A DNA stretch of 64,000 nt, taken from contig JACNJU010000086.1 in assembly GCA_014382375.1 (NCBI GenBank), forward strand, positions 1 to 64,000, written 5' to 3'. Both the position numbers and the translations under genes were made by a program. This document shows positions 1 to 8,665 of the stretch, piece by piece (the stretch's first letter is position 1; each line of letters opens with the position of its first letter). Under the pieces are notes generated by a model that worked only from the letters and a program-made list of their open reading frames with translations, was not told the origin of the DNA and searched no databases. The stretch comes from Rhodospirillaceae bacterium. GTDB taxonomy: Bacteria > Pseudomonadota > Alphaproteobacteria > Rhodospirillales > JABHCV01.

Positions 1-984
1 GCGCCCCACCAACCCCGGGCGCCCGTGCCCCAAACCCAAAACAACGGCCCAGCCGCAAACAGGGGAGGCCGTTTTGGAACCCACGGCATTGATAAAGACG
101 ACCCCCACCAGTGTCGCGGCGGCGGCCGGGACACCCCCACCCGCCAGTGCGGCGGGGGCGGTCGCCCCGGCTTGTCCGGCTGAAAGCAACAGCACCGGCA
201 TTCCGCCGCGCGCCGCCGTCTCAAGGATCGCGCAGGCATTGGCCTCAAAGGTCATGGGTGGGACGACGAAACAATTGGACTGGCTGACAAAGGGCCGTTC
301 CCGCCATTGTTTTTCGCCACCGGCGATCATGTGCAGCATTTCCAGCGCCTCGGTCACATGGGCCGGATTGACGAAACTGGTGCCGATATGCTTGGAGGTG
401 CCGCTGACGCAGGCATAAAGAGTGTTAAAATCAAGATCGCGACTGGTTTCCGTGTCACGGGTGACAACAGGACGCTGGAAATAGTGAATATGTTCAAGGG
501 CGTCAACCATCCGACCGATGTCGAACAAATCCTTCACAGTCGATTCGCGAAAGGCCCCGGTTTCGGCATCGACGATATTGATTGCGGCCCCGCCGGTGCC
601 AAAATAGACGCGCTTGCCGTGGGGCGACATATCATGTTCAGGCTTTTGCCCGCACATTTGAAAATCCCGATTTGCTTTTGCAATGGTGTCCTCTACCAGT
701 GCAGGTGGCAGACGCAGGCGCCCATCATCACCCATCATGCCACCGGCTGCCGTAATCGCCTCGACACACGAAGGTGGCGCCTTTGAAAAGCCGACGTTTT
801 CGAGAACATGCAGGATGGCATGGTGAATTTTCTGAATATCGGGCTCGCTTAAGGGCCGGTAATTGCCGTTTTCCATGCCGGGATGGACGGGGCGGGCGTC
901 ATGGCTCAGGGGTTGGGCTCTTAATGCCTGTCTGGCGGAACGACCGCCACGACGGCGGCTAAGGTCGGGGGATGCGGACGTCAT
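1..984 (-). CDS. MttB-family trimethylamine/betaine methyltransferase, 3' end cut off
   Basis: The reverse strand is open from an ATG at 984 to the window edge (328 codons). It contains the stretches VYFGTGGAAINIVDAETG, DFNTLYACVSGTSKHIGTSF and LLSAGQAGATAPAALAG, which I recognise as the MttB superfamily. Family members move a methyl group from trimethylamine, glycine betaine or related quaternary amines to a corrinoid protein. The pyrrolysine position of true MttB lies beyond the cut, so the substrate cannot be judged. A GGAG sits 8 bases before the ATG. Sarcosine oxidase genes 2.5 kb away make a betaine-type substrate the better guess (inference). The last ~50 codons drift from the family pattern in a G-rich way, probably through poor sequence at the contig end. 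Confidence 0.85.
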   Translation of the reverse strand, partial: MTSASPDLSRRRGGRSARQALRAQPLSHDARPVHPGMENGNYRPLSEPDIQKIHHAILHVLENVGFSKAPPSCVEAITAAGGMMGDDGRLRLPPALVEDTIAKANRDFQMCGQKPEHDMSPHGKRVYFGTGGAAINIVDAETGAFRESTVKDLFDIGRMVDALEHIHYFQRPVVTRDTETSRDLDFNTLYACVSGTSKHIGTSFVNPAHVTEALEMLHMIAGGEKQWRERPFVSQSNCFVVPPMTFEANACAILETAARGGMPVLLLSAGQAGATAPAALAGGGVPAAAATLVGVVFINAVGSKTASPVCGWAVVLGLGHGRPGLVGR

Positions 985-1013
985 TCAGAAAACTCCATGA
1001 AAGAATAAGCCTG

Positions 1014-1025
1014 ACTACGCGTAGT
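1014..1025. promoter_or_regulatory. 12-bp palindrome upstream of the MttB-family gene
   Basis: ACTACGCGTAGT is a perfect palindrome about 30 bases before the methyltransferase start codon, in the 145-base gap between it and the PHP gene. This is a plausible operator position for a dimeric regulator. No regulator is assigned, and a perfect 12-mer can occur by chance. Confidence 0.25.
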
Positions 1026-1129
1026 ATCGAAGACTTTAACTGAAAAATACAAACACCGTTTTACCAAGGCGACGTAATACGTACATATGACGACGCCGGA
1101 GGTTTTAAAATAATCCGCAAGGACCGGAG

Positions 1130-2032
1130 TCAATCCCTCCAGATCGGGTTAGACCAGGCCCTGCGATCCAGTTCATCCCTGAGGGAAATACGAAAATAAC
1201 TGTCCTTGAATCGAGACAGCGGCAAGCGGCAATGGGTCATTCCTTGGTTATTTTTTTGGACCGAAAGCGCCCCCCTGCCGACAGCCGAAACAAAATCAAC
1301 AGGAGAGCATTCAATATCGACGTGGCCCTCACTGATGCGAACATCGAAAATTTCCGGCCCCTGACTGGAATAGTAACGACCGGCTTTAAGGGACTGAACG
1401 ATCTCATCGGGATCCAGGCTGCTTGCATGGACCTGTACCCAGCCGCCGAAGCAGTCATGGGTCATGTGGTGGGAATCATCGGTGGCGAACCCGCTCAGTC
1501 GCCAGCCCTCGTTTAGAAGGCTGTCGCAGAAACCCCAATCGGTTCCCCGGTCGACTTCCACGTGGGAGCCATGGTTATAAATTTCGATGCCGTGGGCGCA
1601 GGTTATGGAGCGGGCGTCTTCCAGGGTCAGGCCATACCAGGATGGATGAACAATGCCGATAAAGGCGCCTTCCCTGGCTGCCCGGGCGGCGATTTCAGGC
1701 CCGGTTTCACCATTTTTCGGGGGCGCGAAATCCAGCGGCAGGCCAACGGCCAGGATGTGCCATATCTCGCCAACCTGAGTTTCAGGGACGTGCAGCTCAG
1801 CGGTGATCAGGGTGGTGAAATCCTTGCTGCGGTAGGGTATCGAATCAGCAATGGGGAAATCATAATGCTCAATGAAATGCTCGCTCAGGGCGAGAAAATC
1901 ATAACCGGCTTTTTGGTAATGAGCGACCACATCGGCGGGCGAAAACTTACCGTCGGAAAGCGTCGAATGGGTGTGCAGGTTTCCCTTGTAGAACTGACCC
2001 GGCTGTCCAAAAGGCAGATTTTTCATTTTCAT
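1130..2032 (-). CDS. PHP-domain metal-dependent phosphoesterase-like protein
   Basis: This 300-residue protein starts with the PHP signature NLHTHSTLSDG and keeps the later metal-binding patterns SEHF, GIVHPSW, HGIEIYN and ATDDSHH, so a metal-dependent hydrolase active site is likely intact. PHP proteins include DNA-polymerase-associated, histidinol phosphatase and small-molecule phosphoesterase branches. The exact substrate is not visible. The chosen ATG begins MKMKNLPF and has only a weak purine-rich stretch upstream. The gene lies between the MttB-family gene (same strand) and a divergent MFS gene. A role in the amine block is only inferred from position. Confidence 0.8.
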   Translation of the reverse strand: MKMKNLPFGQPGQFYKGNLHTHSTLSDGKFSPADVVAHYQKAGYDFLALSEHFIEHYDFPIADSIPYRSKDFTTLITAELHVPETQVGEIWHILAVGLPLDFAPPKNGETGPEIAARAAREGAFIGIVHPSWYGLTLEDARSITCAHGIEIYNHGSHVEVDRGTDWGFCDSLLNEGWRLSGFATDDSHHMTHDCFGGWVQVHASSLDPDEIVQSLKAGRYYSSQGPEIFDVRISEGHVDIECSPVDFVSAVGRGALSVQKNNQGMTHCRLPLSRFKDSYFRISLRDELDRRAWSNPIWRD

Positions 2033-2175
2033 TTCCGCGGATGTAAAACCATTGCTGAATTAATGATGCTTTGCCGACTTCGGTCAACTGAATAATCGAT
2101 GATTTTTCTCTCGTCATGTGATGTTCCTCGCGATAGGGTTTCAAGCCTAAGTTTTCCCAAGGGATGTCCTGACAG

Positions 2176-3441
2176 ATGCTGCAGTCCATAAGGTCCGTCG
2201 CTTCGTTATTGTTAAGTTACGGATTGCTTTTAGTGGCCAATGGCATGTTCGCTACCCTTTTGGGTTTGCGCGCCAAACTCGAAGGATTTTCCACCGAAAC
2301 AGTCGGCTTCGTCATGGCCGGATTTTTTATCGGCCTGTTGGTGGGTGCACTCTATGCCGTCAGGGTGGTCTCCGCGGTAGGGCACATCCGTGGATTCGCC
2401 GCCTTTGCATCGATCATGTCAGTCGCGGTGCTGGGCCATGTCTTGTTGATTGATCCCTTTGCCTGGTTTTTCTTTCGTCTGGCTGCCGGGTTTTGTATGG
2501 CTGGCATGGTGATGGTGGTTGAAAGCTGGCTTAACGAGCGGTCAACAAATCAAACCCGCGGCCAAATCCTGTCCATTTATATGATCACCAACTATCTGGG
2601 AGCAGGCCTGGGCCAGTTCATGGTCAGCATCGCCGACCCGGCTGAATTCCAGTTGTTTGTTGTCGCTTCGATCGTATTTTCCATCGCCCTGGTACCGGTA
2701 CTGCTAACCCGGGCAAGCGCACCTAGACCGACCACCCCGCAAAGGATGAAATTCCGCGACCTGTATGGCATTTCACCGTTGGGGGTTGTCGGTACTGTCA
2801 GTGCTGGCATGGTAAATTCGTCCATCAACAGTATGGGTCCGATATTCGCAAAGGACAGTGGGCTGTCGTTGCTGGGAGTTTCTACTTTTATGGCGTGCAT
2901 CATCATGGGCGGCATGGTGTTGCAATTTCCTATAGGCCGTCTGTCGGACCGCTATGACAGGCGAACCATTTTACTGACGGTCACCGTTATAACGGTTGCG
3001 GCTGCACTTACCGTTATCTGGGCGGCTGGCCAATCACCAATCTGGCTGTATGCTGCCGCAGCTTTCTTCGGTGCTTTTTGTTACACGGTTTATCCCCTGT
3101 GCATGGCTCAGATAAATGATATGGCCTCACCCGATAAATTGGTTCAGGTGTCGGCCGGATTGCTATTTGCTTACGGCGCCGGGGCCAGTGTTGGCCCCAT
3201 TGTTGCGGCACAAATGATGGGAAAATTCGGGCCTGAGGGGATGTTTATGTCGAGTGCAGCGCTAACGGGAATGCTGGCCTTGTTTACCGCCTACAGGATG
3301 TTGCGGCGCGACCGCCATGTTAAAGCCAAGGCGACGTTTATTCCCCTTGGCGGCACCGGCGTGTCAAGCAGACAGCTCTATTCCGCTGCCTTGAAATCTT
3401 TTCTGCAAAACCGGAAAAAATATGATAAGCCGAAGGTGTGA
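2176..3441 (+). CDS. MFS transporter, YcaD-like
   Basis: This 421-residue protein has about 12 hydrophobic segments in two halves. The second half carries a motif-A-like loop GRLSDRYDRRTIL, which places it in the major facilitator superfamily. The overall layout, with an ESWLNERS stretch after TM4, resembles the YcaD branch, whose substrates are poorly known. It is transcribed away from the PHP gene and toward soxB, with 88 bases between. It may import a methylated amine or amino acid for the sox operon (inference). The basic tail after TM12 is about 40 residues long. Confidence 0.8.
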   Translation: MLQSIRSVASLLLSYGLLLVANGMFATLLGLRAKLEGFSTETVGFVMAGFFIGLLVGALYAVRVVSAVGHIRGFAAFASIMSVAVLGHVLLIDPFAWFFFRLAAGFCMAGMVMVVESWLNERSTNQTRGQILSIYMITNYLGAGLGQFMVSIADPAEFQLFVVASIVFSIALVPVLLTRASAPRPTTPQRMKFRDLYGISPLGVVGTVSAGMVNSSINSMGPIFAKDSGLSLLGVSTFMACIIMGGMVLQFPIGRLSDRYDRRTILLTVTVITVAAALTVIWAAGQSPIWLYAAAAFFGAFCYTVYPLCMAQINDMASPDKLVQVSAGLLFAYGAGASVGPIVAAQMMGKFGPEGMFMSSAALTGMLALFTAYRMLRRDRHVKAKATFIPLGGTGVSSRQLYSAALKSFLQNRKKYDKPKV

Positions 3442-3480
3442 ATTTGGCTGCCTAGTTTAGCGATACTTGTAAGGCCTCAT

Positions 3481-3504
3481 CTTGCATGGGTGAGCCCATG
3501 CAAG
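3481..3504 (+). other. Perfect 10-bp stem-loop before soxB
   Basis: CTTGCATGGG and CCCATGCAAG form a perfect 10-bp stem around TGAG, 26 bases before the soxB ATG and 40 bases after the MFS stop codon. No T-tract follows on the plus strand, so it is not a standard intrinsic terminator. It could be an mRNA processing or stability element, or an attenuator between the transporter and the sox genes. Confidence 0.5.
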
Positions 3505-3529
3505 AACAGAATTAGAAGCAGAACACGCT

Positions 3530-4798
3530 ATGACGCGCTTTTCCGGATGGAATGTTTTTTGGAATGGGTTAACTGGTCAAACGGGCTGGCAGCGCCAATG
3601 GCGAGATCCTGAACCGAAGCCACACTATGATATTCTGATTGTCGGGGCCGGGTTGCACGGTTTGGCGACTGCTTATTATCTGGCCAAAAATCATGGACTT
3701 AAAAACATCGCCGTGCTGGAGAAGGGCTGGCTGGGCGGCGGCAACGCCGGGCGCAATACGACGATTGTCCGCTCAAACTACATGATGCCGGGTAACCGTG
3801 AGTTTTATGAACATTCCTTGAAGCTGTGGGAAAACCTCAGTCATGATCTGAACTATAATGTAATGTTCAGTCAGCGCGCCCATGTCAGTCTGTTGCATAG
3901 CCCGGCGGCAAGGGACGCTGCGGCGCGTCGCTACAACACCATGCGGTTGACCGGATCAGACGGCGAGCTTTGGAATCTGGAAACCCTGAAGGCCAACGTT
4001 CCGCTTCTCAATTACAGCCCGGATGCCCGTTTCCCGATCACCGGGGCAGCGGTGCAAAGGCGTGCCGGCACCGCCCGCCATGACGCCGTCGCATGGGGCT
4101 ACGCACGGGCCGCCGATCAGTTGGGTGTCGATATTATTCAGAATTGTGAAGTCATCGGGGTAACCAGAAAGAACGGCCAGATCGAAAATCTTGAGACATC
4201 CCGTGGAAGCATTGGAGCTAAGAAAATCGGTTTTGCGGTTGCCGGTAATAGTTCGCGCCTGTGGGACATGGCTGGCCTGGGCACGTTACCGATCGAGTCT
4301 CACAAGCTGCAGGCCTTTGTCAGCGAACCCTTAAAGCCGTTGCTTGATCAGGTTGTCGTTTTTGGTGTCGGTGGCGCTCATTTTTATATTTCCCAGTCCA
4401 ATAAGGGCGGCATGGTTTTTGGCGGCGATCTGGATTGGTATAAGTCCTATGCCCAGCGTGGCAATCTGCCGATCGTTCAGGATGTCGCCGAATGCGCCAT
4501 GTCGATCCTGCCCTGCCTGGGCCGGGTTCGCTTGCTGCGCCACTGGTCCGGAGTGATGGATATGTCCATGGACGGATCACCGTTTATTTGCAAGACGCCG
4601 CTGGATAATCTTTACCTGAACGCGGGCTGGAATTATGGCGGCTTTAAAGCCAGCCCGGCATCAGGTTGGTATTTTGCCGACCTGATCGCCAATGACCGTC
4701 CCCACCAGTTCATCGTCAATCATGACCTCAAACGTTTCGAGCGTGGTTACAATATTGATGAGCGCGGCGCTGGCCCTGACCCGAAATTACATGGATGA
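3530..4798 (+). CDS. soxB: Sarcosine oxidase beta subunit
   Basis: SoxB is the FAD/FMN subunit of heterotetrameric sarcosine oxidase, which oxidatively demethylates sarcosine to glycine and passes the C1 unit to tetrahydrofolate, releasing H2O2. The 422-residue protein has an FAD-binding GAGLHG at residues 39-44. His184, in GTARHDAVAWGYA, aligns with the histidine that covalently holds FMN in characterised SoxB. KGWLGGGNAGRNTTIVRSNY is also typical. The length is normal. It is the first gene of soxBDAG, with 12 bases before soxD. Confidence 0.96.
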   Translation: MTRFSGWNVFWNGLTGQTGWQRQWRDPEPKPHYDILIVGAGLHGLATAYYLAKNHGLKNIAVLEKGWLGGGNAGRNTTIVRSNYMMPGNREFYEHSLKLWENLSHDLNYNVMFSQRAHVSLLHSPAARDAAARRYNTMRLTGSDGELWNLETLKANVPLLNYSPDARFPITGAAVQRRAGTARHDAVAWGYARAADQLGVDIIQNCEVIGVTRKNGQIENLETSRGSIGAKKIGFAVAGNSSRLWDMAGLGTLPIESHKLQAFVSEPLKPLLDQVVVFGVGGAHFYISQSNKGGMVFGGDLDWYKSYAQRGNLPIVQDVAECAMSILPCLGRVRLLRHWSGVMDMSMDGSPFICKTPLDNLYLNAGWNYGGFKASPASGWYFADLIANDRPHQFIVNHDLKRFERGYNIDERGAGPDPKLHG

Positions 4799-4810
4799 GG
4801 ATGTAACACC

Positions 4811-5095
4811 ATGATTCGCATTCCATGCCCCTTTTGCGGCGAGCGCGACCACAGTGAATTTAGCTATGGCGGCGACGCCACGATTGAATATCCGGCCCTT
4901 GATGCGTCGATTGCTAATTGGCACGACGCGGTTTTCCAGCGTCAGAATATCTGCGGCATGCAGTTTGAGACCTGGCAGCATTTAAACGGCTGCCGTATGT
5001 GGCTGGTCGTTGAGCGCGATACCATGAGCCATGAAATTCGTTCGGTGCGTCCGGCCCATACAGGCATGGCCAAAGCGCTGGAGGACGAGACATGA
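4811..5095 (+). CDS. soxD: Sarcosine oxidase delta subunit
   Basis: This 94-residue protein is the small zinc-binding subunit that stabilises the sarcosine oxidase heterotetramer. Cys6 and Cys9 (CPFCG) with His57 and Cys61 (HLNGC) match the SoxD zinc ligand set. It lies between soxB and soxA and overlaps soxA by 4 bases (ATGA), which suggests translational coupling. Confidence 0.95.
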   Translation: MIRIPCPFCGERDHSEFSYGGDATIEYPALDASIANWHDAVFQRQNICGMQFETWQHLNGCRMWLVVERDTMSHEIRSVRPAHTGMAKALEDET

Positions 5096-8082
5096 GCGCC
5101 CGGCGTCTTTCCACAGGCGGTCGGGTTGATCGCTCTCAAACCCTATCATTCAAATGGGAAGGCAGGGACTATTCCGGGTACGCTGGCGATACGCTGGCCT
5201 CGGCTCTGATGGCCAACAATCAACGGCTGGTTGGTCGCAGTTTCAAATATCACCGGCCACGTGGCATTATGTCCGCCGGGGTAGAAGAATCAGGGGCTAT
5301 CGTCAGCATTGGCGAGGGGGCGCGTCACGAGCCCAATGTCAGGGCGACGACACAACAGCTATTTGATGGTCTTGTCGCCCGTGGTCAGAATGCCTGGCCC
5401 AGTGTCGGATTTGATATGGGTGCTGTGACCGGCCTGTTCAGCCGGTTCTTTGCCGCCGGATTCTACTACAAAACCTTTATGGGCATCCCGCCTTTTGAAT
5501 GGGGCAGCGGTACCGGCATCTGGATGCAATATGAAAAACTGATCCGAAAAGCCGCTGGCATGGGGGACGCCCCCAGCGCACCCGACCCGGACAGTTACGA
5601 GCACGCCCATGATCATTGCGATGTGTTGGTTGTCGGTTCCGGGCCTGCGGGACTGAACGCCGCCGTCAGTGCCGCCAGGGCTGGGCTGGATGTCATTCTG
5701 GTTGAACAGGACTTTGAGCTTGGCGGCGATTTTCTGAACCAGCCGGACGCAGAAGCGGAAATCAAGCGAACAAATCTGATCGCCCTGATTAAGGCCGTCA
5801 ATGTGCGGATCATGACTCGCACCACGGCTTTCGGATTATACGAATACGGTGTTGCTGGCCTGCTTGAACAGGTTACCGATCACATGGCTTCAGGGTCAGA
5901 GCATTTGCCACGTCAGCGGTTCTGGACGGTACGGGCGAAAAGCACTGTTCTTGCCACCGGCGCGCTGGAGCGCAGTATCGCTTTTGGCAATAACGACAGA
6001 CCCGGCGTGATGACCGTCGCTGCTGCGGGTGTCTATCTGAACCGATACGGCGTCCTGGCTGGTGAGAAAATTGCTATCGCCACCAACAATGACTCGGTTT
6101 ATCAAACTGCTGGTGACTTGAGCAGAGCCGACGCTACGGTGAGCATTTTTGATGCCCGCAAAGAGGTATCTCATGCCCTTGGCGAGGCTGCTGAAAGGGA
6201 TGGCATCACCGTTCAACTGGCGATGGCACCGATGAATGTCCTGGGATCAAAAACGGTTAGCGGGTTAAGCCTTGCCATTGCCAATGGCGATGACTGGAAG
6301 GCCGGGGGAACCCGGTCTTGTGACCTTGTTCTTGTTTCAGGCGGTTGGTCCCCTGTTGCAAGTTTGCTTTCTCACCGGGGCGGCAAACTATCCTGGGATT
6401 CTGAAAACGCCTGTTTTGTCCCCAACACATTCAGTGATCGTATCCACATGGCCGGGTCGGCGGCAGGGGTCTGGAATCTGGATGATTGCGAAGTTTCAGG
6501 CATGGTGGCCGGGGCTGCGGCAGTGAAGGATTTTGGCAAGTCTGCGCCCTCTATGAGCGCCCCAATGGTTGGTGGCTGGGAAAATCCGATCCGTCCGCTC
6601 TATGAGATCAAGGTTGCTGGCGAGAAACTAAAAAGTTTTGTCGATCCCCAACATGACGTCACCGCCGCTGATGTGCGTCTCGCCCACAGGGAAGGTTTCG
6701 TGTCCGTCGAGCACCTGAAGCGCTATACGACCCTGGGCATGGCCAATGATCAGGGCAAGATGGGAAATATTATCGGACTGGCGTTGATGGCCGAGGCATT
6801 GGGCAAGGAGATCCCGGAAGTCGGCACCACGACCTTCCGGCCACCTTACACGCCGGTTAGCATTGGTGCCCTGTGCGGTCGTAATTCCGGCAGTCATTTC
6901 CGGCCTTTGCGGCGGACCCCCATGCATGACTGGAATCTGGACCACGGCGCGACCATGACCGATGCCGGATTGTGGCAGCGGCCCTGGTATTTCGCCCGCG
7001 ACGGGGAAACCATTACGGAAGCCTACATTCGCGAGGCGACAACGACACGTAGCGCAGTCGGCCTTTGTGATGTCACCTCGCTTGGTAAAATTGCCGTTCA
7101 GGGGCCCGATGCCACGGAATTTCTTAACCGGGTCTATACAAATCCCTTCGCCAAGTTGCCCATTGGCAAGGCCCGTTACGGCATTATGCTGCGTGATGAC
7201 GGGTTGGTCATGGACGACGGCACAACGTGGCGTTTGTCAGAAACCGAATATTTTATGACCACGACGACCGCCCATGCGGGCAAGGTGATGGTTTGGCTTG
7301 AAGAATTGTTACAGGTCCGCTGGCCTGATTTGAAAGTCCATGTGACCTCTGTTTCCGATCAGTGGGCAGGCTGCGCCGTGGCTGGGCCAAAATCCCGGGC
7401 ATGCCTTGCGGCATGTGTTGAAGACCCGGCGGTGATGGAAAATGATGTGTTGCCGTTTATGGGGGTTATCGAAACGACGTTGAAGGGCGGTACCCCGTGC
7501 CGCATAGCACGGATCAGCTTTTCGGGGGAAATGGCCTTCGAGGTTTATGTGCCCTCCGACTATGCCCCTGCCATGATGCAGATATTATGGGATGAGGCGC
7601 AACCGCTGCAGGGCTGCCTGTACGGGACGGAAGCCCTGGGTACATTGCGTATTGAAAAGGGTCATGTCACCGGCGCCGAACTGGATGGCCGGGTCAACAT
7701 TGATGATGCGGGGCTTGGTAAAATGGCTTCAGATAAAAAGTCCTATGTCGGCGACACGCTTCGCAAGCGTCCAGAGATGTTGCGCGAAGACAGGCCCAGA
7801 CTGGTCGGTATTTTCCCCAAGGATCGCCAGCAAACCTTTAACGGTGGCGCGCTTCTTTGTAAGGCGGACACGGTTTCGGGCTTTGGTGAAGGCTGGATAA
7901 CCGGGGTCACCCATTCGCCGGAACTGGGGCACTGGATTGGCATTGGCTTCGTTTCAGGAGGTCATGAGGCCTGGGCCGGACAAACGCTTGTCGCCGCCGA
8001 TCCCTTGCGAAAAGGCAACGTAGACGTCGAGGTTGTCTCCCCGCACATGGTCGATCCCGGGGGGGAGAGAATGCATGGTTGA
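5092..8082 (+). CDS. soxA: Sarcosine oxidase alpha subunit
   Basis: This 996-residue protein is the large subunit. The N-terminal ~100 residues form a 2Fe-2S-ferredoxin-like fold without cluster cysteines (GDTLASALMANN). A dinucleotide-binding domain follows, with VLVVGSGPAGLNAA around residue 178. From about residue 600 there is a GcvT/aminomethyltransferase-type folate domain (GLCDVTSLGKIAVQGPDATE), where the methyl-derived carbon is captured as 5,10-methylene-THF. The length is normal for the family. The stop overlaps the soxG start by 8 bases. Confidence 0.96.
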   Translation: MSARRLSTGGRVDRSQTLSFKWEGRDYSGYAGDTLASALMANNQRLVGRSFKYHRPRGIMSAGVEESGAIVSIGEGARHEPNVRATTQQLFDGLVARGQNAWPSVGFDMGAVTGLFSRFFAAGFYYKTFMGIPPFEWGSGTGIWMQYEKLIRKAAGMGDAPSAPDPDSYEHAHDHCDVLVVGSGPAGLNAAVSAARAGLDVILVEQDFELGGDFLNQPDAEAEIKRTNLIALIKAVNVRIMTRTTAFGLYEYGVAGLLEQVTDHMASGSEHLPRQRFWTVRAKSTVLATGALERSIAFGNNDRPGVMTVAAAGVYLNRYGVLAGEKIAIATNNDSVYQTAGDLSRADATVSIFDARKEVSHALGEAAERDGITVQLAMAPMNVLGSKTVSGLSLAIANGDDWKAGGTRSCDLVLVSGGWSPVASLLSHRGGKLSWDSENACFVPNTFSDRIHMAGSAAGVWNLDDCEVSGMVAGAAAVKDFGKSAPSMSAPMVGGWENPIRPLYEIKVAGEKLKSFVDPQHDVTAADVRLAHREGFVSVEHLKRYTTLGMANDQGKMGNIIGLALMAEALGKEIPEVGTTTFRPPYTPVSIGALCGRNSGSHFRPLRRTPMHDWNLDHGATMTDAGLWQRPWYFARDGETITEAYIREATTTRSAVGLCDVTSLGKIAVQGPDATEFLNRVYTNPFAKLPIGKARYGIMLRDDGLVMDDGTTWRLSETEYFMTTTTAHAGKVMVWLEELLQVRWPDLKVHVTSVSDQWAGCAVAGPKSRACLAACVEDPAVMENDVLPFMGVIETTLKGGTPCRIARISFSGEMAFEVYVPSDYAPAMMQILWDEAQPLQGCLYGTEALGTLRIEKGHVTGAELDGRVNIDDAGLGKMASDKKSYVGDTLRKRPEMLREDRPRLVGIFPKDRQQTFNGGALLCKADTVSGFGEGWITGVTHSPELGHWIGIGFVSGGHEAWAGQTLVAADPLRKGNVDVEVVSPHMVDPGGERMHG

Positions 8083-8638
8083 GCGCGTTTCTGCCCTAAG
8101 CGGCCATTATTCAAAAACCAGTCACGATAACGGCAGTGTGACGTTTACCGAGATTGAGGATTTGTCACTTATTCAGCTGGCTGCCTGGCCCGACACACTG
8201 GCCTTAGTGGCTGCCAAGGCGGTTGACATTATTGGTGCACAGGAGGCTCCCGGGCCTGGACGGGCCGTGAGTACACATAAAGGCACCCTTTTGCGCATTG
8301 AGCCCCTGAAATGGTGGCTTGTTGAATGTCGCGATTTTGCGCTATCTTCTGACCCGTTAGCTACCCAAGGGGCGGTTCTTGACGTGTCACATTCGCGCAC
8401 ACAGCTCAGGATTTCCGGGCCGCAGGCGGCGTTGTTGTTAAACCGCCATCTGCCACTGGATTTACGAGATGCCGCGTTTCCGGTCGGAACCGTTGCCTCT
8501 ACGGCTTTTCATCACACGGGCGTCACGCTGTGGCGCTCTGAACAAGGATATGAGCTTTTTATGATCCGTGGTTTCGCCCTTTCCCTGTGGGAGTTGTTAC
8601 GTGAAAGTGGCGCACAATTTAATGCTGAAATCGCTTAG
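8075..8638 (+). CDS. soxG: Sarcosine oxidase gamma subunit
   Basis: The 187-residue product is the GcvT-like gamma subunit of sarcosine oxidase. It has little motif content, but AVLDVSHSRTQLRISGP and LNRHLPLDLR are family-typical. I chose the ATG at 8075, inside the soxA end, because a G-rich ribosome site (GGGGGAGAG) directly precedes it. An upstream in-frame start would run far into soxA. It completes the order B-D-A-G. Confidence 0.92.
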   Translation: MVERVSALSGHYSKTSHDNGSVTFTEIEDLSLIQLAAWPDTLALVAAKAVDIIGAQEAPGPGRAVSTHKGTLLRIEPLKWWLVECRDFALSSDPLATQGAVLDVSHSRTQLRISGPQAALLLNRHLPLDLRDAAFPVGTVASTAFHHTGVTLWRSEQGYELFMIRGFALSLWELLRESGAQFNAEIA

Positions 8639-8665
8639 ATAATTTTAGGAATCAAAGAAACAGTC

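Noticed and set aside
74-786. Plus-strand frames in the first 800 bases
   Set aside because: They are shadows of the MttB-family gene on the minus strand, whose translation has clear family motifs.
1947-2189. 80-codon minus-strand frame overlapping the PHP gene start
   Set aside because: It is out of frame with the PHP domain, its second half is a shadow of that gene, and no family features are seen.
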